DNA of 64,000 bases from Aromatoleum aromaticum EbN1 (lineage in GTDB: Bacteria; Pseudomonadota; Gammaproteobacteria; Burkholderiales; Rhodocyclaceae): the NCBI RefSeq assembly GCF_000025965.1, contig NC_006513.1, positions 744,001 to 808,000 of the forward strand, in the 5' to 3' direction. Position 1 is the first letter of the stretch. Each line of letters starts with the position of its first letter. Position numbers and translations under genes: made by a program. A model generated the notes under the pieces. That model made no database searches. It worked only from the letters and a program-made list of their open reading frames with translations, and was not told the DNA's origin. Positions 43,095-51,709 of the stretch are shown here, one piece after another.

Positions 43095-44600
43095 CTAACC
43101 GGACACCGTTTTCAGACTGCCGGCCGGTTGCCGCGGCGCCCCCGCAACGCCCACACCTGCCGCAACCAGCGCCAGCAGCATCGCGGCGCGGTCGCCCCAC
43201 CGCGCATACGGCGTCAGCCCTGCGTAGCCCTGCACCGGGACGCGCAGGGCCCCTTGCGTGAACGGGGGCAGCACGTCCGAAACGCTGCCATCGGGCCGGA
43301 CCACCGCGGTCATGCCGGTGTTCGTCGAGCGCAGCATCGGCCGACCGGTTTCGAGTGCCCGCATGCGGGCGATCTGCAGGTGCTGCGGCTGCGCGAACGA
43401 ATCGCCATACCACGCGAGGTTCGAGATGTTCAGCATCAGCGTCGCCTCCGGCAGGCTGCGGATCAGCTCGCGGCCGAACAGGTCCTCGTAGCACACGTTG
43501 ACGGCGACACGCTGCTCCCCGAGCCTCATCGGCGCCTGGTCCGGCGCACCGCGCGTCTGGTCGGACATGGGGATGTCGACAAGGTCGTAGAACCAGCCGA
43601 ACAGTGGCGGCGAATATTCGCCGAACGGCACGAGGTGGCGCTTCGCGTAAGTCTGGCTCGGGGATGCGCCGATGCTCAGCGCAGCGTTGTAGATGCCACC
43701 CTGCGCATCGCGCAGAAAGACGCCGAGCACGAGATTGCCGCCGGCCGCCCGGACGTCGCGGGCGAGCTCGTCCAAATAGCCTTCCGGCAGGCGGTCGGCC
43801 AGCAGCGGCAGCGTCGTTTCGGGCAGCACGACGAGATCGGCCGCATGCTCGCGGGCGAGCCGGACGTTGGTCTGCAGCCAGTCGGCAAGACGTTCCGGGC
43901 GCCACTTCAACCCCTGCTCGATGTTCGTCTGGATCAGCGCGACTTCGACGGGCTCGCCGACGGGTCGGGTCCACGCGACCTGGGCGAGGCCGAAGCCCGC
44001 GACGCCGAGGCCGACGATCGCGAGCCCCGCCGCAGCCGCCCCACGCAGGCGCCGCCAAGGCGCCACGGCGGCGAGCGCGGCGGCAAAAGCGAGCAGTCCG
44101 CCCACGCCATACACGCCGATCAACGGAGCGAACCCGGCGAGCGGGCTCGGCGGCGTCTGCGAATAGCCGATCGCCAGCCACGGGAAGCCGGTGAACAGCC
44201 AGCCGCGCAGCACTTCGGCGCCAACCCACAGGCCCGCGAACAGCGCGGCCTGCCGGAAAGGGCCGCCGCGCCGCCAGCGCACGAACAGTCCCCCGACCAG
44301 CGCGGGAAAGAGCGCCAGATAGGCGCAGAACAGCGCGATCGCAAACCCGGCCAGCGGCATCGGCATGCCGCCGTAACGATGGAGCGCGACATAGAGCCAC
44401 GACACGCCGGCGAGAAAGGCGCCGAACCCCCACGCGAATCCGACCACGAAACCGCCGCGAGCACGCGGCACCCGCTGCAGGGATCCCGCGAGCACCGCCA
44501 GGCTCGCGAAAGCCAGCGGGAAAATCCCGAACGGCGCAAACGCGAACACCGACGCGCCGCCTGCCAGCGCGGCGAGCATCACGATCCGGACCATCAGCAC
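43095..44600 (-). CDS. lnt: Apolipoprotein N-acyltransferase
   Basis: About 500 residues: six or so membrane segments, then a nitrilase-like domain with catalytic Glu in VVLPETTLPLL, Lys in YAKRHLVPFGEYSP, and Cys in VNVCYEDLFG. It adds the third acyl chain to lipoproteins. The start is GTG at 44600 or ATG at 44594. It lies 34 bp after corC, the usual pairing. Confidence 0.95.
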   Translation of the reverse strand: MLMVRIVMLAALAGGASVFAFAPFGIFPLAFASLAVLAGSLQRVPRARGGFVVGFAWGFGAFLAGVSWLYVALHRYGGMPMPLAGFAIALFCAYLALFPALVGGLFVRWRRGGPFRQAALFAGLWVGAEVLRGWLFTGFPWLAIGYSQTPPSPLAGFAPLIGVYGVGGLLAFAAALAAVAPWRRLRGAAAAGLAIVGLGVAGFGLAQVAWTRPVGEPVEVALIQTNIEQGLKWRPERLADWLQTNVRLAREHAADLVVLPETTLPLLADRLPEGYLDELARDVRAAGGNLVLGVFLRDAQGGIYNAALSIGASPSQTYAKRHLVPFGEYSPPLFGWFYDLVDIPMSDQTRGAPDQAPMRLGEQRVAVNVCYEDLFGRELIRSLPEATLMLNISNLAWYGDSFAQPQHLQIARMRALETGRPMLRSTNTGMTAVVRPDGSVSDVLPPFTQGALRVPVQGYAGLTPYARWGDRAAMLLALVAAGVGVAGAPRQPAGSLKTVSG

Positions 44601-44634
44601 TCAGCCACCGCGCGTTTCGTGCGACGCACGCGCA

Positions 44635-45483
44635 TCACGCCTGTCTTGCGTCCGCGACCGGCACCGCATGCTCGACGAGCAGCGTATATACCCGTCGACT
44701 GTCCGCACGCAGCACCTGGACTTTCACGTCTGCGAGGATCACGGTGTCGCCGCGCTGCGGCAACCGACCCAGCGCGCGGATCACCAGGCCGCCGATCGTG
44801 TCGACGTCGGCATCGCTGAAATTCGTCGCGAAAGCGGTGTTGAAGTCGGCGATCTCGGTCGTCGCCTTGACCCGGTAACGCCCGTCCTGCATGAGCCGGA
44901 TGTTGTCGCCGGCCAAATCGCTGTCGTATTCGTCCTCGATTTCTCCGACGATCTGCTCGAGCACGTCCTCGATCGTCACGAGTCCCGCGACACCGCCGTA
45001 CTCGTCGACGACGATCGCCATGTGGTTGCGGCTGACGCGAAAGTCGCGCAGCAGCACGTTGAGGCGCTTGGTCTCCGGCACGAACACCGCCGGTCGCAAG
45101 GCGTCGCGCAACTCGAATTCCTGCCCGACGAAATAACGCAGCAGGTCTTTCGCGAGAAAGATGCCGACGACGTCGTCCTTGCTTTCGCCGACGGTGGGAA
45201 AACGCGAATGGCCGGTCTCGATCACGAAGCTGGCGATCTTGTCCATCGCGTCGTCGACACCGATCACCTCCATCTGCGAGCGCGGGACCATCACGTCGCT
45301 GACCTGCAGGTCGGACATCTGCAGCGTGCCCTCGATGATCGACAGCGCGTCGGCATCGAGCAGGTTGCGCTCGAACGCCGAGTGCAGCAGCGCCATGAGT
45401 TCGCCACGGTCTTCGGGCTCGCGCGACAGCAGCGCCGAAAGCCGTTCAAGCAATGAAAGGGGTTTTCCGGGGAGACTGTCCAT
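44635..45483 (-). CDS. corC: CorC/HlyC-type CBS-domain protein
   Basis: 282 residues: two CBS domains (VSDVMVPRSQMEVIGVDD, MAIVVDEYGGVAGLVTIEDV) and a C-terminal transporter-associated domain. CorC-like proteins are linked to magnesium and cobalt efflux. The order ybeY-corC-lnt is widely conserved. Confidence 0.92.
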   Translation of the reverse strand: MDSLPGKPLSLLERLSALLSREPEDRGELMALLHSAFERNLLDADALSIIEGTLQMSDLQVSDVMVPRSQMEVIGVDDAMDKIASFVIETGHSRFPTVGESKDDVVGIFLAKDLLRYFVGQEFELRDALRPAVFVPETKRLNVLLRDFRVSRNHMAIVVDEYGGVAGLVTIEDVLEQIVGEIEDEYDSDLAGDNIRLMQDGRYRVKATTEIADFNTAFATNFSDADVDTIGGLVIRALGRLPQRGDTVILADVKVQVLRADSRRVYTLLVEHAVPVADARQA

Positions 45484-45532
45484 GGAGTCGGTATCGTCGA
45501 GAAGGCGCTCTCAGGCGTAAGGATGGCACGCC

Positions 45533-45997
45533 TCAGGCGTAAGGGTTCGGGTAGCCGAGCGTGGCGAGCACGCGGGTTTCGAGGGTTTCCATTTCCTCGG
45601 CCTCGTCGGGCGCTTCGTGGTCGAACCCCTGCAGGTGGAGCATGCCGTGCACGATCAGGTGCGCGAAATGGGCCTCGAGCGGCTTGCCCTGCTCGGCCGC
45701 TTCGCGCGCCACGACGGGAACGCACAGCACCAGGTCGCCGGCCAGCCGCTCGCTTTCGTCGTAGACGAACGTCAGCACGTTGGTCGCGTAATCCTTGCCG
45801 CGATAGTCCCGGTTGAGGCGTCGCCCTTCGGCTTCGCCGACAAGGCGGACGGTCATCTCGGCATCGCCACGCAACGCGGCGAGCGCCCAGCGCCGGATGA
45901 GCGCGCTCGTCGGCGAACGGGCGCGGTTCTCGGCCCCGATCGCCCGTTGCACCGTCAGCGCGAGGCGAGACGACGCAGTTTCGGTGTCCGCGCTCAC
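45533..45997 (-). CDS. ybeY: Endoribonuclease YbeY
   Basis: 154 residues. The zinc site [15 protein letters not shown] (H3XH5XH) is intact. YbeY matures the 3' end of 16S rRNA and supports ribosome quality control. The start is GTG at 45997, overlapping the phoH stop (GTGA); the open frame above it is within phoH. Confidence 0.94.
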   Translation of the reverse strand: MSADTETASSRLALTVQRAIGAENRARSPTSALIRRWALAALRGDAEMTVRLVGEAEGRRLNRDYRGKDYATNVLTFVYDESERLAGDLVLCVPVVAREAAEQGKPLEAHFAHLIVHGMLHLQGFDHEAPDEAEEMETLETRVLATLGYPNPYA

Positions 45998-46965
45998 GAC
46001 TTGCGGGCGAGCGCAGCCTGAGCGTCGCGCGCGGTCTGGTTGTCGTACGCCTCGACGATGCGGGCGACCAGCGGGTGGCGCACGACGTCTTCTTTCTGGA
46101 ACTCGGTGAAGGCGATGCCGCGCACCGTCGCGAGCACTTCGCGCGCCTCGAGCAGCCCGCTGCGGTTGCCGCGCGGCAAGTCGATCTGCGTGAGATCGCC
46201 GGTGACGACCGCCTTCGCGCCGATGCCGATGCGCGTCAGGAACATCTTCATCTGCTCGGGCGTCGTGTTCTGCGCTTCGTCGAGGATGATGAAGGCGTGA
46301 TTGAGCGTGCGCCCGCGCATGAACGCGAGCGGCGCGATCTCGATGCTGCCGCGCTCGAAAAGCTTGGCGACGCGGTCGAAGCCCATCAGGTCGTACAGCG
46401 CATCGTAGAGCGGGCGCAGGTAGGGGTCGACTTTCTGCGCAAGGTCCCCGGGCAGGAAACCGAGGCGCTCGCCCGCCTCGACCGCAGGCCGTGTCAGGAT
46501 GATGCGCTCGACCAGCTGGCGCTCGAACGCGTCCACCGCGCTCGCGACGGCGAGATAAGTCTTGCCGGTGCCGGCCGGGCCGATGCCGAAGGTGATGTCG
46601 TGCGCCTGGATGTTGCGCAGGTAGTCGATCTGACGCGGGGTGCGCCCGTGCAGCTCGGTCTTGCGCGTCAGGAGCGCCGGGGTCGGCTGGTCGGACTGGC
46701 GACGGTTCGCGAGCTCGATCAGGCCGAGCTGGATGTCGTCGACCGACAGGTGCTCGTCGGCCTGCTCGTAGAACTCGCCCAGCGCCTTCGCCGCGAGCTG
46801 CATCTGCGCGGGACTGCCCTGCAGCGTGAAACATTCACCGCGACGCGCGATCGTGACGTCGTACGCTGTTTCGATCTGGCGCAGGTTCTCGTCGAGCGCG
46901 CCACACAGGTTGGCAAGCCGCTCGTTGTCGACCGGCTCGAGGACCACTTCCGTCGGACGCCCCAT
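45994..46965 (-). CDS. ybeZ: PhoH-like ATPase (YbeZ type)
   Basis: 323 residues. Walker [17 protein letters not shown], and the Walker B region [21 protein letters not shown]. The N-terminal KH-like part distinguishes YbeZ-type PhoH proteins, which partner YbeY. It lies next to ybeY and miaB as usual. Confidence 0.93.
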   Translation of the reverse strand: MGRPTEVVLEPVDNERLANLCGALDENLRQIETAYDVTIARRGECFTLQGSPAQMQLAAKALGEFYEQADEHLSVDDIQLGLIELANRRQSDQPTPALLTRKTELHGRTPRQIDYLRNIQAHDITFGIGPAGTGKTYLAVASAVDAFERQLVERIILTRPAVEAGERLGFLPGDLAQKVDPYLRPLYDALYDLMGFDRVAKLFERGSIEIAPLAFMRGRTLNHAFIILDEAQNTTPEQMKMFLTRIGIGAKAVVTGDLTQIDLPRGNRSGLLEAREVLATVRGIAFTEFQKEDVVRHPLVARIVEAYDNQTARDAQAALARKS

Positions 46966-48303
46966 TCAAGTCTCCGTTGTGACGATTTCGCCGCGCAGGC
47001 TGTGCGGTAGTGCGGCAGTGATCGTCAGGTCGACGAACTGGCCGATGAGGCGCGGATTGCCGACGAAATTGACGACACGGTTGTTGCCGGTGCGCGCCGC
47101 CAGTTCAGTGGCGTCCTTGCGCGACAGTCCTTCGACGAGCGCGCGCTCGACCCGTCCGACCATCGCCTGGCTGATCGCCTGCGCCTGCTGGTCGATGCGC
47201 TTTTGCAACCGCGCGAGCCAGCGCAGCTTGGTTTCCTGCGGCACCGGATCTGCGAGATCCGAGGCCGGCGTGCCGGGCCGCGGGCTATAGACGAAGCTGA
47301 ACGACGCGTCGAAACCGACTTCGTCGATGAGCTTCATCGTCTTCTCGAAATCCTCTTCGGTTTCGCCGGGGAAGCCGACGATGAAGTCGGACGACAGCGA
47401 CAGATCCGGGCGCGCCGCGCGCAGCTTCCTGACGACCGACTTGAATTCCAGCACCGAATAGCCGCGCTTCATCGCCGCGAGGATGCGGTCCGAACCCGAC
47501 TGCACCGGCAGATGCAGGTGGCTGACGAGCTTCGGAATCTTCGCGTACGCGTCGAACACGCGCTGCGTCATCTCGCGCGGGTGCGACGTGGTGAACCGCA
47601 GGCGCTCAATGCCCGGGATCTCGGCGACGCATTCGAGCAGGAATGCGAAGTCGCCCTGCTCGCCGCCATCGCGCGTGATCTCGCCGCGCCACGCGTTGAC
47701 GTTCTGCCCGAGCAGCGTGACTTCCCTGACGCCCTGCCCGGCGAGCCCCGCGACTTCGGCGAGCACGTCGTCGAGCGGCCGTGACACTTCCTCGCCACGT
47801 GTGTAGGGCACGACGCAAAACGTGCAGTACTTCGAACAGCCTTCCATGATCGACACGAAAGCGCTCGCGCCTTCGACGCGCGCCGGCGGCATGTTGTCGA
47901 ACTTCTCGATCTCCGGGAACGAGATATCGACCTGCGACCGCCCGCTGTGGCGCCGTTCGGCGATCAGCTGCGGCAGGCGGTGCAGCGTCTGCGGGCCGAA
48001 CACGACGTCGACGTACGGCGCACGCGCGACGATCGCATCGCCTTCCTGGCTCGCGACGCAACCGCCGACGCCGATGATCAGGTTCGGGTTCGACTGTTTC
48101 AGATGCTTGACGCGACCGAGATCGTGGAACACGCGCTCCTGCGCCTTCTCGCGCACCGAGCAGGTGTTGAAGAGGATTACGTCCGCCTCTTCCGGGTTGT
48201 CGGTCTTCACCAGCTCTTCGCTGGCGCCGAGCACGTCCGCCATTTTGTCGGAATCGTACTCGTTCATCTGGCACCCGAAGGTGCGGATGTAGAGTTTCTT
48301 CAT
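46966..48303 (-). CDS. miaB: tRNA-2-methylthio-N6-dimethylallyladenosine synthase
   Basis: 445 residues. A radical SAM methylthiotransferase: the N-terminal cluster cysteines are in [19 protein letters not shown] and GVGGCVA, the SAM cluster is [15 protein letters not shown], and a TRAM domain closes the protein. The ATG at 48303 is used. It diverges from the tRNA gene with 52 bp between. Confidence 0.96.
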   Translation of the reverse strand: MKKLYIRTFGCQMNEYDSDKMADVLGASEELVKTDNPEEADVILFNTCSVREKAQERVFHDLGRVKHLKQSNPNLIIGVGGCVASQEGDAIVARAPYVDVVFGPQTLHRLPQLIAERRHSGRSQVDISFPEIEKFDNMPPARVEGASAFVSIMEGCSKYCTFCVVPYTRGEEVSRPLDDVLAEVAGLAGQGVREVTLLGQNVNAWRGEITRDGGEQGDFAFLLECVAEIPGIERLRFTTSHPREMTQRVFDAYAKIPKLVSHLHLPVQSGSDRILAAMKRGYSVLEFKSVVRKLRAARPDLSLSSDFIVGFPGETEEDFEKTMKLIDEVGFDASFSFVYSPRPGTPASDLADPVPQETKLRWLARLQKRIDQQAQAISQAMVGRVERALVEGLSRKDATELAARTGNNRVVNFVGNPRLIGQFVDLTITAALPHSLRGEIVTTET

Positions 48304-48312
48304 CAACGCGTC

Positions 48313-48342
48313 TTGACGCCTCGTTTCTCAAACCTATATATT
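48313..48342 (+). promoter_or_regulatory. Promoter of the tRNA gene
   Basis: TTGACG at 48313-48318 and TATATT at 48337-48342 (18 bp apart), or TATATA at 48335 with 16 bp. The -10 ends about 14 bp before the tRNA 5' end, right for a stable RNA promoter. Confidence 0.65.
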
Positions 48343-48355
48343 AGCAGGCTCGCGT

Positions 48356-48432
48356 GGTGATGTAGCTCAGACGGTTAGAGCGATGGATTCATAACCCATA
48401 GGTCGGCGGTTCGATTCCGCCCATCACCACCA
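48356..48432 (+). tRNA. tRNA-Met (anticodon CAT), integration target
   Basis: 77 nt with encoded CCA. The acceptor stem GGTGATG / CATCACC pairs perfectly. The D arm, anticodon arm (TTCATAA, anticodon at 48390-48392), and T arm (GGTTCGATTCC) are all present. The acceptor's first pair is G-C, so it is not the initiator. A CAT anticodon could also be a lysidine-modified tRNA-Ile; the elongator Met reading is preferred. Its last 48 bases form attL of the island. Confidence 0.93.
48385..48432 (+). repeat. attL: 48-bp direct repeat inside the tRNA gene
   Basis: Runs from the anticodon stem to the CCA end and is identical to 58709-58756. The tRNA gene stays whole on this side. Confidence 0.95.
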
Positions 48433-48440
48433 TTAAATTC

Positions 48441-48468
48441 AAGGGCTTGCAGCGATGCAGGCCCTTTT
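48441..48468 (+). terminator. Terminator after the tRNA gene (island side)
   Basis: AAGGGCTTGCA-GCGA-TGCAGGCCCTT, an 11-bp stem with one mismatch, followed by TTGCTTTTT. It is supplied by the island and replaces the original tRNA terminator, now at 58767. Confidence 0.75.
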
Positions 48469-48479
48469 GCTTTTTGGTC

Positions 48480-48498
48480 GGGGTTACACCGGGGTTAC
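48480..48498. repeat. Left arm-type repeats: GGGGTTAC twice, 11 bp apart
   Basis: GGGGTTAC at 48480-48487 and 48491-48498. The same motif with the same 11-bp period occurs at the right end. Likely integrase or excisionase arm sites. Confidence 0.65.
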
Positions 48499-48674
48499 GT
48501 TTCCCCCTAAACCCCCTCCTGGAAGCCTAAGCGTTTTCTCGTCGTGCCACCCCCTACGCCTGCCCCTTGCGCCGCATGGCGCGCAAGCTACCGGGGTCCT
48601 GCGCAGACCATCGCGCGTCACAGCGTGAAACTGTACGCCTATGACCGTGAATGGTGCGGGCGGTTTCCAGATCG

Positions 48675-48895
48675 TGGGAGGGCGGGTCAAATCTTCAGGC
48701 GTTCGGGATCGGAAACCGCCCGGTTATCGTCCTGCGCATAACCGCGAAATGCGTCGAATTTTTGACAGACTCGCCCGGCCCCTCCGATCTCCGCCAGCCG
48801 CAGGCTTTGCGTAGTCGTTTTTTCGGAGCGGTGAAAATTTGTGGAACCGTCCGGTCCTATGGCCGGAAGGGTCAGAGATTTGACCGGCCCCCGGC
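48675..48895. repeat. Repeat array, right-hand three units (U1-U3)
   Basis: In the 439 bp from attL to the 65-residue gene no coding region is convincing. It holds units around 48675-48700 (plus orientation), 48758-48787 and 48869-48895 (minus orientation). Each has a box like GGGGCGGGTCAAA..CT, then a hairpin block like CGGAAACCGC-CGGTT. U1 and U2 face each other and share the hairpin block. U3 overlaps the 3' end of the small gene. Confidence 0.55.
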
Positions 48896-49069
48896 CTCGT
48901 GCGTTTGTCGCTCCAAGTGCGCAAGCATCTCCGCATGGGTCGCGCCATTGCCCTTCAGACGCGCCAGTTCCGCCGCCAAGCGGCTTTTGACGGCTTCGGC
49001 ATGGCGCAAACCTTCGCGGTGCGCCAACCGGTTCAAAGCGCCTGTAACGGTTCGGGGAAAGTTCTGCAT
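48872..49069 (-). CDS. Small island protein of unknown function (65 aa)
   Basis: MQNFPRTVTGALNRLAHREG and a helical, charged body with no recognised domain. It is supported by an excellent ribosome binding site (TAGGAGATACC before the ATG) and by the same strand as the other island genes. It is embedded in the repeat array, with repeat units on both sides. Confidence 0.6.
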   Translation of the reverse strand: MQNFPRTVTGALNRLAHREGLRHAEAVKSRLAAELARLKGNGATHAEMLAHLERQTHEAGGRSNL

Positions 49070-49163
49070 GGTATCTCCTACGCGCGAGCGGGTGCCCGCG
49101 CACGAATGGTTTTTCCGGGTTAGCGATTGCTCGGCACTTATCGGGCGGTTACCGCGCTCCAAG

Positions 49164-49370
49164 CGCCAGACTTTTGACCCGCCCCTGTCCTTTTTTTGGT
49201 TAGCCTTTGCGGGCAAGCTGGAACCTAGCGGTTGAGTAGATCGAACCGCCAGACTTCTGAACCGCCCCTCCCGATTTGAATCCTTTTTGAAAACCGGGAT
49301 TTTTTCCGCGCGTGCGGAACCGAGCGGTTTCCGGGCCAGCGAGGTTCCAGGCTTTTGACCCACCCTCCCC
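49164..49370 (-). repeat. Repeat array, left-hand three units (U4-U6)
   Basis: The 338 bp without a gene between 49070 and 49407 hold units at 49164-49187, 49247-49273 and 49345-49370, all in the same orientation and about 86-97 bp apart. On the minus strand each starts with a box near GGGCGGGTCAAAAGTCTGG. A block near GGAAACCGCTCGGTTCC follows, then an A-rich stretch (AAAAAATCC or AAAAAAAGG). Confidence 0.65.
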
Positions 49371-49407
49371 TTGCCGGCAGCCGGTCGGCGCGGCTGGATA
49401 GGGGAGG

Positions 49408-49794
49408 TCAGGCCCAAGGCCACGCCTCGAACAGATCACAGTCCGCACCGCCATCCGCAGGCAGACGGTGCAGGGGGTGCCCCGGCCCGTAAGCGTTCGG
49501 TTGATCGGTGCGCAGTGCGCAGTAACCCGGTTCCGCGTGTCCGGGTCGTGCTCGGTGTCGGCAGCGCGTGCATAGCAGTACAACGGCTGGCGGATCAGGT
49601 TCAGCCTCCAGCGGTTCCTCCGCGACCGCTCGCGCGGCTTCACCCTGCCCGTTGTCGATTTGTGCCGTTACAGGCGTTACAGCCGTTACAGCCAGTAGCA
49701 GCGCGGATTCTGGCGTAACGTCAGGCGTAACGGCTGCCGTTACAGGCGTTACAGCCCCGCGCTCCAGCTTGGCGAGCAGCGCATCAAGAGACAT
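49408..49794 (-). CDS. Island protein with C-terminal cysteine motif, unknown function
   Basis: 128 residues. The N terminus MSLDALLAKLERGAVTPVTA and the Val-Thr rich repeats after it resemble the openings of island primase/zinc-finger proteins. The C-terminal half has VLLCTRCRHR...GYCALR, perhaps a small zinc-binding module, then PLHRLPADGGADCDLFEAW. It overlaps the DUF927 gene by 11 bp and is probably co-translated. Confidence 0.6.
   Translation of the reverse strand: MSLDALLAKLERGAVTPVTAAVTPDVTPESALLLAVTAVTPVTAQIDNGQGEAARAVAEEPLEAEPDPPAVVLLCTRCRHRARPGHAEPGYCALRTDQPNAYGPGHPLHRLPADGGADCDLFEAWPWA
49664..49756. repeat. CGTTACAG / CGTAACG motif cluster (first)
   Basis: At least five CGTTACAG copies and two inverted CGTAACG copies in under 100 bp, encoding the VTPVTAAVTPDVT stretch of the 128-residue protein. 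A similar cluster lies at 51575-51672. Confidence 0.6.
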
Positions 49795-51709
49795 GCTCGC
49801 CCCCCAGCGAGTCGGCGCGAACCTCGTACAGCTTCACGACGCGCCCGCCGATCCGTTCGGCTTTCGCTCGTTCGCCGCGCGCATTCGCCTTCGGAAGCAC
49901 CCCCGCCTCTTCGAGCAGGTCAAGCGCGTGCTTGAAGTCGAACCCCTTCAGGGCTTCGCGCAGTCCGTCCGCATTGAAGAGATACAGCCGCCCGCCCGCA
50001 TCGTCAGGCTTCCACCAGCCGGCCCGGTCGCGGACCATTACGCCGTCCGCCGTCCAGTCGGAAAAGCGGCTATCGCCATGCCGTTCGAGGAACCCGGCCA
50101 GCCGGTCGAGGATTTGCCGCCGCTCGTCGTTACCGCGCCCGCGCATCGCTCGCCACGCGCGAAACCCGGTTCCCGCCGCCTCGGTCGCCGCGCCTTCCGG
50201 CCATCCCGTGATGCCGTACTCGGTCGCCAGTTCGCCCGCCAGCGCGAGCAGCGCGAAGCGGCCCGCCGCGCGCTTGTCCTGCCCTTCGGTGTCGGGCGGA
50301 TTGAAGGCAGGCAGTGCCTTGAACCGTTCGAGCAGCGCCGCGAAGTCCCGCCCGTCGTGCGTCAGCCGGTCGAGGAAGGCGCGCCCGGCCCGGCCATGAT
50401 GTTGAGTCGCCGCCCGCTTGATCGCATCCGACAGCGCGGTGCCGGTCGCCATGCCGTGCAGATCATCGAAGCAGCCGAAGCGCCGCGCCGCCGGGAGGTC
50501 GAGCAGTCGAACCGCTTGGCCCGCCTTGGTGCGGTGCCCGCCCTCCGCCATCGTCGTGCCAATGGTGCGCTCGCCGGTCGAGATGATGAATGCGGCCCAC
50601 CGCGTTACGGCTCGTGCCGCTCCGGTGCGGCTCGCCCGTTGCTTGCCGCGCCCGTTGCCCAAGCTGTAGACGATTGCGCCGACTTCGCGCGGATCGCATT
50701 CGCTGATTTCGTCCAGCGCCAGCAGGCAGTCATTGAACAGCGCCGCCGCGCCTTCCATGCCGTTCGCCGTCGCCCGCCAGCTTCGCCGGTAGCCCGGCCC
50801 GCCCCATACGGAACAGGCAGCTTCCAGAATCGTCGTCTTGCCGGTCGAGCTGTCGCCTACGAAATGCAGCCCGCCGCCCTCGGTGTTCGTGCGCTTGAGC
50901 AGCGGCCCGGCGAAGGCTGCCGCCAGCGCGAGCAGGAACAGCGGGTTGCCCACCGCCCGCGCAGCGATCTCGCTTCGCCAGCCGTCGAGCGTTCCCGCCT
51001 GCCCGTGTTCCTCGTGTCCGCGCTCGCCGCTCTGAAAGATCACGCTGCCCGCGTCCGGCCCGATCACCGCATCCGGCAGCACGAACACGTTGCCGCACCA
51101 GCCTACTTGCAGCGCGCAGCGAACCCGTTTTTTCGGTGCCCGCTCTTGCAGGTAACGCGCGAGGCTTTGCCGGGCGAACGGGTCGATTTCGAGTCCCATC
51201 GCCAGCAGCTCGCCGCGCAGGTCGGAGCCGTCGCCCCGAAGCAGCTCCATCGGCATGGCCCACGCCCGCCAGTGCCCCGCCGTGTTCTTGAAGCGCAGCA
51301 GCCGTCCGAAGTTGTTGCCGGTGCCGTCGAACGTTTGCGCCTCGATATGCAGCGGCCCGCACACCCAGGAATCGACCGGAACGGGCATTTCCTCTTTCTT
51401 CGGCTTGCTCATGCCGTGATGCCACACGCCCGGCCTCAGCTTGCGTCCGGTGTCGAGTAGCGTCCAGCCATCATGGACGCGGAAGCACGGGCGTTCCTCT
51501 TCGGGAACAGTCGGAATCGCCTCTTGTTGGCGGGCGTCGCCGTCCTGCTTCGCTACCCGGTCGAGCAGATCAGCCAAGGCTGTAACGTCCGTAACGTCTG
51601 GCGTTACGGCAGCCGTTACAGCGGAACCCGTGCCGTTGCTGGGATGTACGCCTGTAACGTCCGTAACGTCATCAATCGAAGGTGCGTCGAGAAATTCAGC
51701 AGTCGTCAT
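49784..51709 (-). CDS. DUF927-domain helicase/ATPase of the island replication module
   Basis: 641 residues. The N terminus has Val-Thr repeats (residues 15-43). The DUF927 ATPase follows, with Walker A VGDSSTGKTT at 284-293 and Walker B LLALDEISE near 335. It is typical of P4-like islands, where it pairs with a TOPRIM primase to start replication. It overlaps the primase gene by 4 bp. Confidence 0.85.
   Translation of the reverse strand: MTTAEFLDAPSIDDVTDVTGVHPSNGTGSAVTAAVTPDVTDVTALADLLDRVAKQDGDARQQEAIPTVPEEERPCFRVHDGWTLLDTGRKLRPGVWHHGMSKPKKEEMPVPVDSWVCGPLHIEAQTFDGTGNNFGRLLRFKNTAGHWRAWAMPMELLRGDGSDLRGELLAMGLEIDPFARQSLARYLQERAPKKRVRCALQVGWCGNVFVLPDAVIGPDAGSVIFQSGERGHEEHGQAGTLDGWRSEIAARAVGNPLFLLALAAAFAGPLLKRTNTEGGGLHFVGDSSTGKTTILEAACSVWGGPGYRRSWRATANGMEGAAALFNDCLLALDEISECDPREVGAIVYSLGNGRGKQRASRTGAARAVTRWAAFIISTGERTIGTTMAEGGHRTKAGQAVRLLDLPAARRFGCFDDLHGMATGTALSDAIKRAATQHHGRAGRAFLDRLTHDGRDFAALLERFKALPAFNPPDTEGQDKRAAGRFALLALAGELATEYGITGWPEGAATEAAGTGFRAWRAMRGRGNDERRQILDRLAGFLERHGDSRFSDWTADGVMVRDRAGWWKPDDAGGRLYLFNADGLREALKGFDFKHALDLLEEAGVLPKANARGERAKAERIGGRVVKLYEVRADSLGGEHVS
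51575..51672. repeat. CGTTACAG / CTGTAACGTC motif cluster (second)
   Basis: CTGTAACGTCCGTAACGTC occurs twice, with further CGTTACGG and CGTTACAG copies between. It encodes VTDVTG and VTAAVTPDVTDVT at the start of the DUF927 protein. Confidence 0.6.

Noticed and set aside
45994-46834. Fusion of ybeY with an upstream reading frame
   Set aside because: The upstream part lies inside the phoH-like gene out of frame; a GTG overlapping its stop gives a normal-length YbeY.
48675-49370. Repeat units as a CRISPR array
   Set aside because: Unit spacing is uneven, one unit is inverted, the repeats are imperfect, and there are no cas genes nearby.
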